A stretch of 64,000 nt of DNA. Origin: Endomychus coccineus. Taxonomy: Eukaryota; Arthropoda; Insecta; Coleoptera; Endomychidae. The notes beneath the pieces were generated by a model that was given only the letters and a program-made list of their open reading frames with translations, did not search any database and was not told where the DNA came from. The translations under genes were made by a program, and so were the position numbers. The stretch spans positions 194,873,322-194,937,321 of the forward strand of contig OY294067.1 of assembly GCA_958510875.1 (NCBI GenBank). The letters are read 5' to 3'. Below, in pieces: positions 23,890-37,104 of this stretch. Each line of letters opens with the position of its first letter. The stretch's first letter is position 1.

Positions 23890-24589
23890 CTGTAAAGTAG
23901 ATAAACACTTGATTATAATATGTATATATTATTTATGAAAATGTTCTTTTTCAATTCTTTATTTCTTTTAGCAAAGGCATACTGTATAACTATTGCGTTA
24001 ACATATTTATTCTTGTTTATTGTTATTTTAAGGAGTATTTTTCCTAGCTCGACGTATCTCAAACCAATGGAGTGGCAATAACCCTAAATCGCGTTCCACG
24101 ATTTCGATGAATCCTTAAGCAACCAATTTTAATTCTAGATTACTTCCAGGTAACGTATCCAAGAGGCGATAATGGGCATACGAATGTAGCTATCATGTGA
24201 AGAAACCCAAGGGAAAACGACCTAAAATAAAGAATTGACCGACCACTCTGCAAGTTACCAGGAAGACCTTTAAGAAGCAAAAAGGACCGGCGTGTGGGAG
24301 AATCAAATGACATTTCTTACCTCCCATAGTCGCAGCCTTCTCCGGAGGAATATCCATAGCCCCGAGAGAGGCACGATTTCATAACGCACTAGCAAAGAAT
24401 ACGATAGAATATAACTTTCCCTAAAAAAAAACACATGGAAGTTGCTGAGAATAAAGCGAAACACCTCCTGATATAGAAACACATTTTCGAGGAAGTAATT
24501 ACAATGTGTCAATGGAAGGTGAGGAGATTCTTCATAGACAATCTGTGGAGGATTGGAGTAATGCTACGAAGATTTGCATGGGGAAAATA
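23890..24589. other. Intron sequence, possible decayed 5' part of a non-LTR element
   Basis: Less AT-rich than its surroundings from about 24040 on, which suggests mobile-element origin, but no convincing protein motif was found here. Confidence 0.35.
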
Positions 24590-25385
24590 CTTCTGGTCAT
24601 TTAAGTCCTTCGATTCATAAGTCTCTGGGTTTAGAGGGCGTTTTCCCAGCCCTTCTACATAAGAGAAACAGGAAGATCACCCTAGCACTCATAATTTATA
24701 GGAGAGTCCTCATGAATAGAATTTAATAATAAAAGAAGCGAGGAAGGAACAGACAGGGGAATGTTCACCGTGTCAGGAAAGGAGCAATCTATTGGTATGC
24801 CGATGAATCCAGAATAGTAGAAGGTATGGCGGTCCGAGTCTTTGGGACAGAAATAAATTCTCGTCACCTAAGGAAAAAAATACCAGTTTATTTCAAGCGG
24901 AAGTCTGATAGTCATGAAAGTTCTGAGCTCAAACATCATTAGCTCGAGGATGGTTCTTATCTGCAAAACCAAACAAAACACCTTAGGAATGGGGAACTGA
25001 ATCACCCTCCATTGAGTTCCAGGACATACAGGAATTGAACAGGAGTACGCAATTGCAGGCAAAGCAGCTGAAAAGCCTCTGAAAGGGTCGGAACCCTTCT
25101 GGGGTATGTGAATGTATACTTTAAAGAAAATTTCCAGAGCATAGTACTAAACACTGAAGTTCTCTTTCGGGGATACGGGCAAAAGGGAAGCGGAAATAAC
25201 CCCGAAGAATCATAACACGGTTTATGACACCGCAAATATTAACGGCCATGAGATAAAATGACCTGATGAATGATGAGGGGTGTAGATTCTGCAGATACCT
25301 TAGTCTCACCGGCGTACTTATATAAAACAGTACCGAGGGGGTACAATAGCCCTTCAAGACGCGGTAGGAACGAAACCACTGATGT
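24590..25385 (+). mobile_element. Non-LTR retrotransposon fragment with RNase H domain
   Basis: Plus strand. Around 24790 the frame reads IYWYADESRIVEGMAVRVFG, like the first catalytic strand of the RNase H domain in I/R1-like non-LTR elements (usual form YTDGS). After a frameshift comes FQAEV near 24889, another RNase H landmark, and near 25020 a GHTGIE-like stretch in yet another frame. Stops and shifts are frequent. The reverse transcriptase was not recognised. Confidence 0.5.
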
Positions 25386-25658
25386 AATCTAATCTAATTC
25401 GAAATTCGGAAAACTACATACCTCAGCAGTCTCGCTAGTGCATATTTCCAGGAGAAAACCGACGTATATAAATAATTGAAGAAAAAAAAATTAAATTCTT
25501 TCCAAAAAATATAAATTCCGAAAATTTTACTAGGGTAGTCCACACTGTATATTCAACTTCTTTGACATGCATCATTAGTTCAATTAACACAAAGAGTTCA
25601 CAACACTAATAAATACGAAATAATCACCCTTATCCACTAAAAATATTATTAAAGTACT

Positions 25659-26227
25659 GAGGACTTTTCAGCTACCAAGTAGCGATCATCTGAGCAAATT
25701 AAATTATAAAACAAAATGTACCTGTTTAAATACTATCTGGGGTTAATAATTCAAATAAGGGGTTCCCCTCAGCTGGAGATAATCTGAATTTAATGAATTA
25801 CTCGTTCTCCTATACATTTCCATCCTTTTTGAATTACCTATAATTATTGTCGGTACTGTGTTTAAAAAGTGATATTCTCGAGAAATGGTTGTGACCTGTA
25901 CTTGAAATGTTCTGCTATTGCTGATTTTTCACTAGAACGAATTAAAATGTTCTTTCTAGTCAATCTCAATTTTGATTGTGAATTGTGTTCAAAACACCAT
26001 TACTGAAGAAAGTTTATCATTTTTAAAACACAGTACGGACAAATATCTAGGTACTTTAGAAGGGGTGGAAATGTATAACTGAAAAAGCAATTTATTGGAT
26101 TCTAATTTATCTCCAGCTGAGGGTAACCCTTTGTTTGCATTATTAACCCCAAATATAATTTAAATAAGGACATTTTATTCTCACTTAGTTTACTCTGATG
26201 ATGGCTACTTGGTAGCTGGAAGGTCCT
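25659..26227. repeat. Palindromic MITE beside the SMG1 exon 4 donor
   Basis: Nearly the whole 569 bp folds on itself. The left arm (25659 to about 25905) with GCTACCAAGTAGC, CTGGGGTTAATAAT and CTCAGCTGGAGATAA recurs inverted in the right arm (about 25985-26227). Mismatches are scattered. No coding capacity. It ends about 45 bp inside the intron from the splice donor at 26271. Confidence 0.75.
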
Positions 26228-26271
26228 TACAATTGTTTGTTGAAAATTATAAGAAGAGATCGTTCACTTAC

Positions 26272-29200
26272 CTCAACTTCTGTCACCCCTAAGGCATCTC
26301 GAATATTGGGAGTTAATCTAAATGGAACCTTCTCTGGTACCCTGAGAGTCTTCCCCTTTTCAAAACAAACATTATAATCAATATGAACTACTTCACCACT
26401 TGTTAAGTCAACCAGCATATTATCCAAATGTCTGTCACCCAGCCCAATAATATAACCAATCATACTCATAACAGCTATGGAATATGAAAACCTTTTCGTC
26501 ACTTGCCACCAATCTCCCGCACTAACTGAATTGCCCCATAATTCTTTAGATAACAAATCACAAGGCGTTTCCGACATTAATTCTGCCAACACTTGCTTTA
26601 AAACATTCAGGGGCCACACTTTACGATTTTCCAAATTCTTGATGCCATGTTCTACTAATAGAGGGTTTAATTTCTTGTAAAACAATTCTGAAGGTCGAAG
26701 AGTGGTAGTAGTTGCTTTGTCACTAATTTTCGAATTGGGTTTAGCAATTTCTCTTTGTTGCCAACGTTTGTATAGTGTAAAAATTGGAGTGGTGCCATCT
26801 ACCCAACTAATTAATCCAGACCTTGGTCCTAGAGGTATAACAGAGTAATGTCTAGCTCTATATAAGTTGTACCCTGTAGGATCAGAATAATGATTCATCA
26901 TAGTATTTGCAATATTTAAAAATTGCATTATTCTCTCATCTAAATGTAAATCTTCAAGACCTTTGAACAAATATGTGTAAGTTTGACCATCTGAACCATA
27001 AAAAACTAATTTTTTGGGTTTTGTTTTTGTAGGTAATATAGACACGTTATTGGAAACATGAGATATTGTTACACTTTCAAGAGAATTTAATCCAGGCATT
27101 GATATCAGGGTGTTAGAAATATTTGCTAGAACTGGACTTATATCTTGCATTTTCAAAGAGTATGATGATCGCTTTTGAAATTTTTGCTGTAGCTTCTTTT
27201 GCAAACATTTTAAAGGCAAAAAAGATTCGTTCGGTTTTTCAGGACAATCTGGATTTTTCAACTTATCAATAACATCATCAATTTGTTTAGAAAACCTTTC
27301 TTGGAATTGTTTCTCGTGCGGCGTTTCCCCATATACGTTTGTAATATCGCGAAGCTGTTCCAATACGAATGTAATAGGTTTCAGTATAATTCTATTCTTT
27401 TCCGCAATCAGTGACTGTTTTTCTTCATCTGTCAAATTAGTATTTTCATTAACCTTCTCGATTTCAAGTTCCAATTGATGTTGCCTTTTGTTAATTTCAG
27501 TTTGAAGTTGTGATAGAGTTCCTAGCCAAAGTTCGTCCCATAGTAGTGTTATTCTTCTAAGTTCCCTCACCAATAATTGTACTTGTGCTATTATATCAGA
27601 ATCTTGTTTGCTCAAGGTATCAACCATTATCTTGAATGAAGATTGTAACGATTTATTGTCTTCTTCAACATCACTGTCATAATTATCATCATCTTCTGCC
27701 AGTTCCTCTTCATTGCCTTCATTTTTTTGGGATAGACAGTCTTTCGGAAGTTTTATTTCTGAAAAATTAAATTCTACTCCTCCTTCCAATGCCCCCACAA
27801 CAGCGGGGAAAGTTATTAAATGTGGTGCATCTTCGGCAACTCTACATAATAAGTCGGAAATACAATGGTGCACGTATGTTTCAGGGTGATTCAACCGACT
27901 GAATAATTGGGGGATAACCACTTTCCACGGTTGGGTTGGTGTCAATTTCAGACCTTCCTCCAATGTGCCCTGTAGCTCTAAAGCATATTTGACAATTAAT
28001 CTCAACAACCTCAATGTAACTGTAATTGTATTACATTCAGTATTTTTTGACACATTTTCTGAATTAGTAACTAAATGTAGATACTTGAAGTAAGCTTCAG
28101 CACTCAAATTATAATAGCTGTATGTTCGCTTTTGAATATTTTTCCAAATTTGCACTAAGCTATCAAGTTGTAATTCGTTAGAATTCTGGAGTAGTACACA
28201 TACATGACATAATTGTTGCTTAATCATGCTTGATGTTTGTATTTCATTGGAGTCGATATCTTCCTCATCAATTATTGTTCGAGTTTGAGAGAGTATTGAA
28301 AATATTTCCTTTAGATCATTGTCTTCAGTATCCACTGGCAGTAAATTTTTAACATCGATACAATCTTCTTCAGTCAAATTATTTTTAGAACTTGAATTAG
28401 GATGTAACATTTTTCGACCCCATTTATAACACCAAGTTCCAAAAGCACTCCATCCTTTTGCAAGATCCACACATTGGTGTACGCTGAATTGTAGCAATTT
28501 ACCAATAGCCATTTCATTCAAAGGTATCATACTCGCAGGATTGTTGTCCAACATAACAATTTCTGGTAGGACCATCAAAAGCTTTCCTAATGGACTATTC
28601 ATATCCGTAACCGACAAATTCTCATTTATCTGCATCCAGTTCGCGAGTTTAAGAAGTATTTTACTACTTATTTTACGTAATTCTGAGCCGCCACATATTT
28701 CTGTATGTTTGGATATGGCAGTAGAAGTTGCAGCACATAGATTAAACGTATCAAACTTATTAATATCATTGGAATAAAAGAGCTTAATAATTTCATTCAC
28801 TAATTTTGCAACATCCAAAGTCCATACAGTGACATCATTAATTTTTTTCGTCAACCAATTAGGTAAATCATTTAACTGATCATCTTCATCCATCAAAAAT
28901 TCTCTGTCTCTTAAAAATTTTTGAACATGTCTATAGGCCAGCTTAAAATTCTTTTCTTTTCTAGCTCTTTTGATAATATCTAACCTCAAATTATTACAAA
29001 ATCGATTGAACCCTTGTTTTTGCACACTTTCAAAGTATTCTGACCACCACAGAATTTTTCTTAAAACCGAAGAGTCTATTTTATTAATTTCATGTTCGAA
29101 ATTCTCAGAAACCAAAAATACCGTATTCGCAGGCAAATTAGCACCCACGTTTTTCAAACCATTGGTTATATATTGCAGAAGTATAATATTTTGCAAAAGA

Positions 29201-32200
29201 TCAGAGGGGGCTGTGTTAAGATATTCTTGAGTCGAGTCGTGAATTATGTTCAAATTACTTTCAATTATATTACTGCAAGTTTCATTAGATGAAAAAGCCA
29301 TTGATAAAGCTATATTGAACGAATTATTCTCAGCAGTTGAAAGAATATTGTAAGAGCTCCAGCTGTTTGGTTCTTTTTCAAAAGACCATTTCATCATTTC
29401 ATCGGCAGGATAACTGCCATTATCTAAATATTGAAGATTCTTGGCACAATCCCAATCTAAGGAATGAAACCAGTACTTTCTATCAGTTTCAACAATTTTG
29501 TTTAGAACTTCGTCTTTCTCATGCCACGTTGTCAAATCACACCAATTTGTTATTTCTTTCAAACAGATGACAATTTGATCGTTTATAAAGTGGACAGTTT
29601 CTATATCTAATTTATTTCCGTGTTCACTTGAACCTTGTACCTTTTCTTCGGCAATATCATACTTTTTTACCTCATTTAAAATTTTTTTATATCCTTCGAT
29701 AGCAATTTCATATTTTTTTGAAGCTTGCTCGGCCGCAAATTTAATCCACGTAAACTTTTTACCTTGTAAGCTCTTACACAAAATATAAAGACCGTATATA
29801 GCTTCGCTTTCTCTCAGATTGAGGAATGCAACAGTAACGAACATTGCAGCCTTCTCAAATTCAGAGGTATGTGTCTTGCCTGTGCTGGCCAGATCTTTCA
29901 GAAGTGCTTGCCCATGTCTAACAGCTACTGTAGTTTCACCTGCATGTAATGCAATATGAATAACCACCATTCGAATACGCGTTATCCATTCATTGCAAGT
30001 GTTCGAATTTGCGATAAAAAATGACCTTACTACCTTTGACGGTTGAGGCATCGCAATGGCACATCCCTCAGATGCATTAAAGATACATTTCTCTAAATGT
30101 TCTATAAATTGGAGTAATAATCGGACTCTGCATCTTGTGATTTTGTTTTTCTGACTCGCAACTTTTGCAGAAGATAATAGTTCATTACCGAAATGATTTA
30201 GCGCACTCTCAATTTTGGTAAAAGTTTCGTTAGGTTTACCTAAAGGTGTTCTCAATTTTGAGTTCACGCAAAACTGTGCAGCTTCTAACGTAATCCAGTT
30301 ATACAAGACGTTTCGTGAATTAATTGCCAAGTCCTGAAATAGTTCCATATTCATTTGCGTATTGGAATCTAGAGATAAACAACAGATCAAAATATTTTCC
30401 AGGTCATGTTGATGGCATTCTTCATTCTTGAGCAAAAAATTCATGAATGATTTGAATTGAAGAGGACACAATTCGCCGTAAATAGCACCAGTTAAATGCA
30501 AGTATTGAGCCATTGATACCATATAACTATTATAATCCTTAGAAATTGAATTTTGAGATTTCATGTTATTTAACGAGCTCGTTTTGTTAAATTCCACTAT
30601 AGCTATATCCCATGGTACATAAGCCGCTAATTTTGAATAAGCTTTTCTCAGCCGTTCTTTGTTAGAGCTCATGTGTAGTTTACATAAATCGCATATGTTG
30701 TTCAGTAACACATTACTCCACGATAGTTGCTTGTTGCCTATTAATTTTTTTAGATTGTTGCAAACTTCAAGAGCAACTTTCTCATCAATATTATATCCAC
30801 ACTTTACCAGAGTTTCAGCCATGAGTATGAAGTTTTCTCTGTTGTGCAAATTGACGAGATAGCTTTCGGATTTAATCAAAATGTCATTAAACCATGTCAG
30901 TGACAGGAGAATTACTTCACAACTAGTTTCTGTGCTTAATGTTTTGTAAATAGTATCCAGGATAATCGCATAATTACCAGAATTTGGGGAAGAATGAGGC
31001 ACGTCGTCTTTATTCAATCCTTCTGTTAACGAAAATCTTCCAGAGTTAGCCAATTCGTCATTGCAACTAACCAGACTGCTGGTAGAAATATAATGATTGT
31101 AGCATTTGCAATGAGAATATAAGATGTATAACATACCATACTGTAGATTAGGGGAATTTTTAGCTAAATAAGAATTGTACGGTTGAAAATGTACTGCTAA
31201 TAATTCTAAAACGCTCGGTTTTAATGCCCACATAACGATTATGGAACTTGCATTTGCCAATTGTGACAGACAACGTAACAAGAATACGGCAGTTAATTCT
31301 GCAACTTCGACCGTCATATCAACATAAAAACTATGGAACGGATTGTTCTGAGTGAATGGTTGTACTGTTGGCAATATTTTTTTAAATACGATTTCAAAGT
31401 CTCCAAGTATATAACGATAGGCCTCTTGTACTAAAGATACATTTTTTAAATTGAGAAGAGCTTGATATACACAAATGACAGAATCTTGAATGATTTTGAA
31501 TGGCGAATAACGAAGTTTAACAATCTCGGATTTAGGTCCCATAAGTTTCTCAATCAATTCGACCGGTAAATTTGCAGATAATTCTTTCAATACCTTCGAA
31601 ATAAAAATTAGTGTCGATACAATTGTTGAATCAGAAAACTCATTAATCAAAGACATCTCTAAATCTATTAAACTGTAAATAGAATTTGCTAAAATTTGCG
31701 ATTTACTATCAAGATATCCAAGCAAAATTCCAATGCAGTCGTTAGAAGCAATGATGAGGTTATCTGGTATATATGATTCTAATGCTTCTGAAGTTGTTTT
31801 TATGATTTGATTGATTAAAATATTAACAAACTCAACTTTAGTGAATTTATTTTCATTTGGATGGAAGGTATCTCCTAAGCATTTCAAAACTGTGTTCAGT
31901 GCTAGAACCAAAACAGTTACATTTTCTAAATATGCACTTTCGTTCGATTCCATGAGTTGTTTAGAATAATTAGTTATATCTTCGAGAAAGTTTTCAATCA
32001 GTGACACAGAAAAATCTAAGTAACATTGGAAATGTTTGGGTATTCTCCTCAAATTAGTAGAGATGAATTCAATATTAGAAAGAGGTTGAGTGTGATCAAC
32101 ATGCCAACCAAATAGTAAGTCAATAGTGTCTCGGAACAATGGGTAAAAATTATCTGGATAAATCTCGACAACACCAATAAGAACTTCTAAAATTGCTTTG

Positions 32201-32708
32201 AAAACGGGAGCACTTTCTGTTGTTTCAATCAATGAAATCAAATTATTCATGAGACTATCTATATGATCTTGCAGAATAGGATTTTCCACTTCAGAACATA
32301 ACGTTTCCTCTAAAGTTTCCATAAGTAAGATTTGTAGATCCTCATAATCAGTGATACTGATTTTATTCATCAGCCAATGTTGATACCTCTCGAAATCATT
32401 TTCTTGTCCCATGATATATCCCATACGACCTAGAGCTTTTGCAGCTTGTTTTTTAGCCAAAAGACCAGGTGACACTTGCAAAATTTCAAACATAGATTCT
32501 CCCAATATATGGAAAGCTTTCCGTACATAGGGAGCATTGTCTTGTAAGAGCAACACTTCAAGTAACTTTTTAGAGATAGCTAATGAATTGTCTTGATCTG
32601 TTTCCATACTTAAACGTCTGAGCAATTTTGAAATCCTTGTATCTTCAGGCAAATTCAACTTCATCTCGTTCTTTTTCTCTTGATCATTGAGTTTTCCATG
32701 GTGAGAAC
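26272..32708 (-). CDS. Smg1: SMG1 exon 4: HEAT/FAT solenoid and PIKK kinase domain
   Basis: 6437 nt on the minus strand in one uninterrupted frame. SMG1 phosphorylates UPF1 in nonsense-mediated mRNA decay, acting in the cytoplasm with SMG8 and SMG9. The N-terminal part starts with DTRISKLLRRLS, the conserved beginning of the SMG1 solenoid, followed by about 1600 residues of helical repeats and the FAT region (KLRTPLGKP; EGCAIAMPQPSKVVRSFF; QLFSRLNHPETYVHHC). The kinase domain follows, with TKTKPKKLVFYGSDG, LFKGLEDLHLDERIMQF, the catalytic loop GLGDRHLDN (first Asp at 26434-26436) and HIDYN as the metal-binding DFG equivalent. Expected key residues are present. Acceptor TTTTCAG ends at 32709; donor GTAAGT starts at 26271. 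The frame stays open up to an ATG at 32784, which would be an alternative start, but the acceptor and the upstream exon at 44921-44610 fit better because their phases agree. Confidence 0.95.
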
Positions 32709-34161
32709 CTGAAAAGATGAAAACAATAAGTGTCAATGTTTTGAACTGACGATTCCTTGCCAACAATAATTGTTGATATTCCATTTAAATCATATCAACA
32801 TGCCCCTTGAGCTTAAAACTGTTAAGGATTTCAAGAGCGAGGAGAAAGAGTAAATCTAATCGAATCTATTTTCCGTTCACAACTTTTCTAGCAAATGGAA
32901 GCCTCTTTGGTTGATATAGAGAAATTTTATCCGAAAACCCATTGCAGGACCGGAACCTAACGAACGAGGAAAAATAATGTAAGCTTTGCCAGACCGTAAA
33001 TGTTTCTACCGCGCGCGTTTAAGATCGATTAAATGCGGAAGCCGAACGAAAACTTATTGCAAGCATTTGCTACGTCTACTATAAACATTTGTGCTCGCTT
33101 ACCCACAACCATCTTACAATCTATACTCATAGATGGTATATGAAATACCAAAATCGTTCGCACTGTATTGCGCATTATCCGTACTCCTAATTACCACCCC
33201 AGTATAAAGTGGGCAAAAATATATTGAATGTCCTTCCTGTCTGTTATTTTTCAATATCCAACCTATTTTGAGGCACATTACATTAGCAATAATACCCAAG
33301 GGCGTTATGAACATTTATATTACCCTAGGGCATTATGGATTTATAACTCGTTACTATTGCGATAAATGAATTTTAACATATAATTAAAAGTAACCTTTAT
33401 TAACATCTCAATATAAAATCAAATGTCAAACAAATGCCATACTAGATATTTTGTTATATTGAAGGTTTATACCTTCAAATTATTTTTCGAAGTACGTTTT
33501 TGGTTTCATAACGCACAAGTGCCTCGGTATTGGCAGCCTTTAATAAATAACACTTCTTCAAAATGATTCACTTGAAAGGTCTTCTTCTTCCAACATTTTC
33601 ACAACTCAAAACAGTTAAATGATCCATTGTTATTGCAGTGACAAAATATTATGTAGCATAGTTAGTGGTTAGGGGAAGTGTGTGAACAGTGTTTCATTTG
33701 AAATTCCCGCCTTATTGTCAAAGCTGTTAGGTTGAGATTGAGATAGCGCAACAAGTTAATTACATAGAGATCATATAACATATATGATCTCTATGGTTAA
33801 TTATGCCTGAAGTGTCAGTCGTATTTGCTTGCAAGCTCTGGTATTTGTATTAAATCAGGTAAGAAAAGTTATTTTTATAGGTGCAAAAATTACAAAATAT
33901 ATAATTTCATAGCGAACATTTTCCGGATACACTGAATTTTAGGCAATGGGTTATATGCAAGGTAGGTAGGGGCATGCTTTTACTTCATTCTGCCAGAAAG
34001 AGATAACCTCTAAACATAAATGATGTAAAATGCAAACAGTGTTACACATAATTGAAGGGTAGTGTCACTTGCAACACTGTACCGCAAACTTTATTGAATA
34101 ATTTTGTTTGGTATGATGTATATTGTTACAATCGTTAATTTCAATTTATCTTTATAGATAG
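32709..34161. other. SMG1 intron 3, left part: palindrome, otherwise nothing
   Basis: No supported gene. A perfect 14-bp palindrome lies at 33763-33795. A short block near 33290-33345 repeats itself (ACCCAAGGGCGTTATG, then ACCCTAGGGCATTATG). A CpG-bearing patch (CCGCGCGCG) lies near 33010. The ORF 33114-33314 has no recognisable content. Confidence 0.45.
33763..33795. repeat. Perfect palindrome, 14-bp arms
   Basis: CATAGAGATCATAT, five bases, then its exact reverse complement. A related, shorter palindrome with the same AGATCTCTATGG end lies at 47300-47333, so this may be a tiny inverted-repeat insertion. Confidence 0.6.
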
Positions 34162-34680
34162 ATGCCACGCAAACCAATAACCAACAAAAAGCTTAAAAAA
34201 CCGGTTGAACACCAAATGGAAACGGCCGTATTGAAGGTCGTAAATGGATGGTCAATTCAAGTGCAGCTCGAGAAGCCGACACATTTGCCACCAAACTAAA
34301 AAAAGTGTTAATGATGAACTCGAACTTCTTCTAACAAAATATTTAATAGAAGTGTGCAAATTAGACCATGGGCTAACGAAACACAATGTTAAACAGTTTG
34401 CATACCAAATAGCGGTGAAAAATAACCTCAATTTTCCAACATCATGAAATAAAAACCAAATGGCCGGTAAAGATTGGTTAAAGGGAAAAAGACATCCTGC
34501 TTTATCAATCAGAAAACCTGAGGGCACCAGTCTTTCAAGGGCAACATACTTCAATGAAACGAATGTCAAAGAATTCTTTGATAATTTGGTCACTGTCTAA
34601 AGTAGGTTTACAGATTTACAAGCTACGGATATTTATAATTCAGATGAAACCGGCCTAACAACAGTACACAATCGCGCCAA
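34162..34680 (+). pseudogene. Pogo/Tigger-like transposase fragment
   Basis: Starts MPRKPITNKKLKKPVEH. After a frameshift come KQFAYQIAVKNNLNFP, then MAGKDWLKGK and SIRKPEGTSLSRATYFNETN, the CENP-B-type helix-turn-helix of pogo-like transposases, and last IYNSDETGLTTV, which contains the first catalytic aspartate of the DDE domain. The rest of the DDE domain is missing: the sequence passes straight into a Ty3/gypsy gag frame at about 34682. One frameshift and two stops were seen. Confidence 0.8.
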
Positions 34681-34681
34681 A

Positions 34682-37104
34682 ATGGCGGTAAATGTTATAG
34701 GAACGATTGGCAAGATGGGCGAATACGATATTTCAGAAGATTGGAATGTGTATCAAGAAAGACTTGAACAATACTTTGTAGCAAATGGTGTGGCGGATGA
34801 GAGGAAAGTCGCAGTATTAGTAACATTACTGGGGAACCAAGCATATAAGACATTGAGGGATCTATGTGACCCTGCATTGCTAAAAGATAAAACATTCACA
34901 GAACTAAGTGAGATGTTAATGAAGCAATATTCACCAAGGGTATCAGTATTTAGAAACAGAATAAAGTTTTATCCTCTAAGGCAACAACAATATGAATCGG
35001 TAGGAGAATATTATATCAGAATAAAGAATGTAAGTTTGGCCAAATGCTAACAAGTGTTTTAAACGACAGGTTTGTCACAGGAATGAATGCAGGACCAGTT
35101 CTGGGCAAACTTTGTGAAGAAGATGAGGGCACACACTGGAAGAATTAGTAGAAATGGCGCTGAAGAAAGAATCAACTGTAGAAAGAGACAGGACAGTGTG
35201 GAGGTTCACAAAGTGAATCTCAAAAAGGGCAAAGCTCAACGAAATCAAAAGATCGGGGGCAGTGGTGACGGAAAGGGAATGAAACAGTGCAAACATTGTG
35301 GTAGGTTTAAACCATATTTCAGAAATTTGTAAATATAAGACATACGCATGTAATATCTGAAAGAAAATAGGTCATATAGCACAAATTTGTAAGAATAAGA
35401 GAGAAAACAATTTTGTAGAAACCGCAAATGATGATAAAGTAAACGAAGTTAATATTTTCAATATGAAAAATGCTGTAATTGATACAATTAAAGTGGAGAT
35501 CAAAATTGAACAAATACCGATAATAATGGAGGTAGATTCAGGAGCAGCTACAATTTTGCCTGAAAAATTGTATAAAGAAAAATTTGAAAAACAGAACCAA
35601 ATTGTAAATTAAGGTTAAGGGCATATGATGGTAATTAAATGAAACTTTTAGGTGAAATTTGTGTAAGTACAGAGTTCAAGGATATAAAATCAAAATGTAA
35701 CCTGAAAGTAGTTAAAAGTAGATTTAATCAGAGAGAGATTTGTTAAAAGATTTCAAAATTTCAGATTGTTTTTTAGGTTGAATAGGTTAGATAGAGTCAA
35801 ATGAATTCAAAAATTTGTTGAATAAATTTGATAATATTTTTAATACAAAATTTCTGGAAACTTATAAGGGGGAAAAGATTGAACTGAAAATAGAGTTAGG
35901 TGGAAAACCTATTTTTCAAAAGCCTAGACCCGTGCCATTTACATTACAAGAGAAAATTAGATCGATTAGAAGAATTGAAAGTAATTACGAAGTGTGAAAA
36001 TAATGCATGGGTAACACCACTTGTACCGGAATACGCTTATGTTCAAATTACAAAATCACGGGAAACAAATTTTTACAAGATTATCACTATCCATTATCAA
36101 GGATTGAGGAATTATTCACAGCATTACAAGGTGGAAAGAAATTTCCAAAGCTAGATTTCTGGAATGATTATAACCAACTAGTATTGGGTGAAAGTTCATG
36201 GAGTACTCATAGGGGTATATATATTTTGAATAGATTGCCATATGGTACAAAACCAACATGTGCGATTTTTCAGAGAATAGTAGCGAGTTCTATTACGACG
36301 ATATTTTAGTAACAGGGAAAAATGATGCGGAGCATTTAAAAAATTTGGAAGAAGTTTTTTGTAGTTTAAAAAATGCGGGAAGTGTACATTTTTTCAAAAA
36401 GAAATTTATTATTTAGGACAGAAAAGAAATGCAGAGGGGATACACAAAGATGAAAATAAAGTGGAAGGTGGAAGGTAAAAAGACCATATGATGTAACATC
36501 AGTTACATAATAAGAACCAATATACAACTTATTGAAAAATAATGTACCATTCAAGTGGAAGCAAAAATGTGAGGAGTCTTTTATAAATATTAAGAAAGTT
36601 TTGCCTGACAATACAGAGAGACCGATTAGTTACGCTTCGCGTATATTGAGCGAAACGGAGAGAAGGTACTCAGTTATTCAAAAAGAAGCATTAGCAATTT
36701 ACTGGGGAGTTAAAAAATGCTATCAGTATCTAAGTGGACGAAAATTTTATTTTTATTTATGTTCAGACCGTAAACCGCTTCAGGCGTTAGGAAAATAGGG
36801 ACTTACCTGCTATGGCCGCGGGAAGACTACAGAGATGGGCTATTTTTCTGAGAAAGTTTGATTACATTTTCAAGTACGTAGAAGGTTCAAAGAATGGTGG
36901 TGCTGATGGATTTGACTATTTGAAATTTATTGAAAACGAATCACCTATCAATGCAAACCAAATAAGATCAGGAAGCAGAAAGGATAAAGTTTTGAGTAAA
37001 ATTTTCAAATTTATAAATTATGGATAGCCAAAAGTAGTTGAAGATGACATAAAACCTTTTAAAATCAAAGCAGATGGATTATATATTGAAAACGGTTTAA
37101 AGAT
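34682..37104 (+). mobile_element. Ty3/gypsy relic, 5' part (gag, protease, RT, RNase H)
   Basis: Gag frame 34682-35050 (GKMGEYDISEDWNVYQERLE and QQQYESVGEYYIRIK). Zinc knuckles are split over frames near 35280-35400 (CKHCGR; CNICKKIGHIAQIC). Protease core EVDSGAATILPEK near 35530. Reverse transcriptase pieces: KPIFQKPRPVPF, LNRLPYGTKPTCAIFQR, and YYDDILVTG near 36290 with the catalytic aspartates. RNase H: RPISYASRILSETERRYSV to KPLQALGK (36630-36800). The sequence ends at about 37104, early in the region before integrase, where copia sequence begins. Multiple frameshifts and no 5' LTR found. Confidence 0.85.

Noticed and set aside
32709..32784. ATG at 32784 as the SMG1 start
   Set aside because: The stretch encodes TLIVFIFS, which is simply a pyrimidine tract ending in TTTTCAG; the acceptor phase matches the upstream RG-rich exon. 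Kept only as an alternative.
34252..34593. 113-codon minus-strand ORF
   Set aside because: Antisense shadow of the pogo-like transposase fragment.
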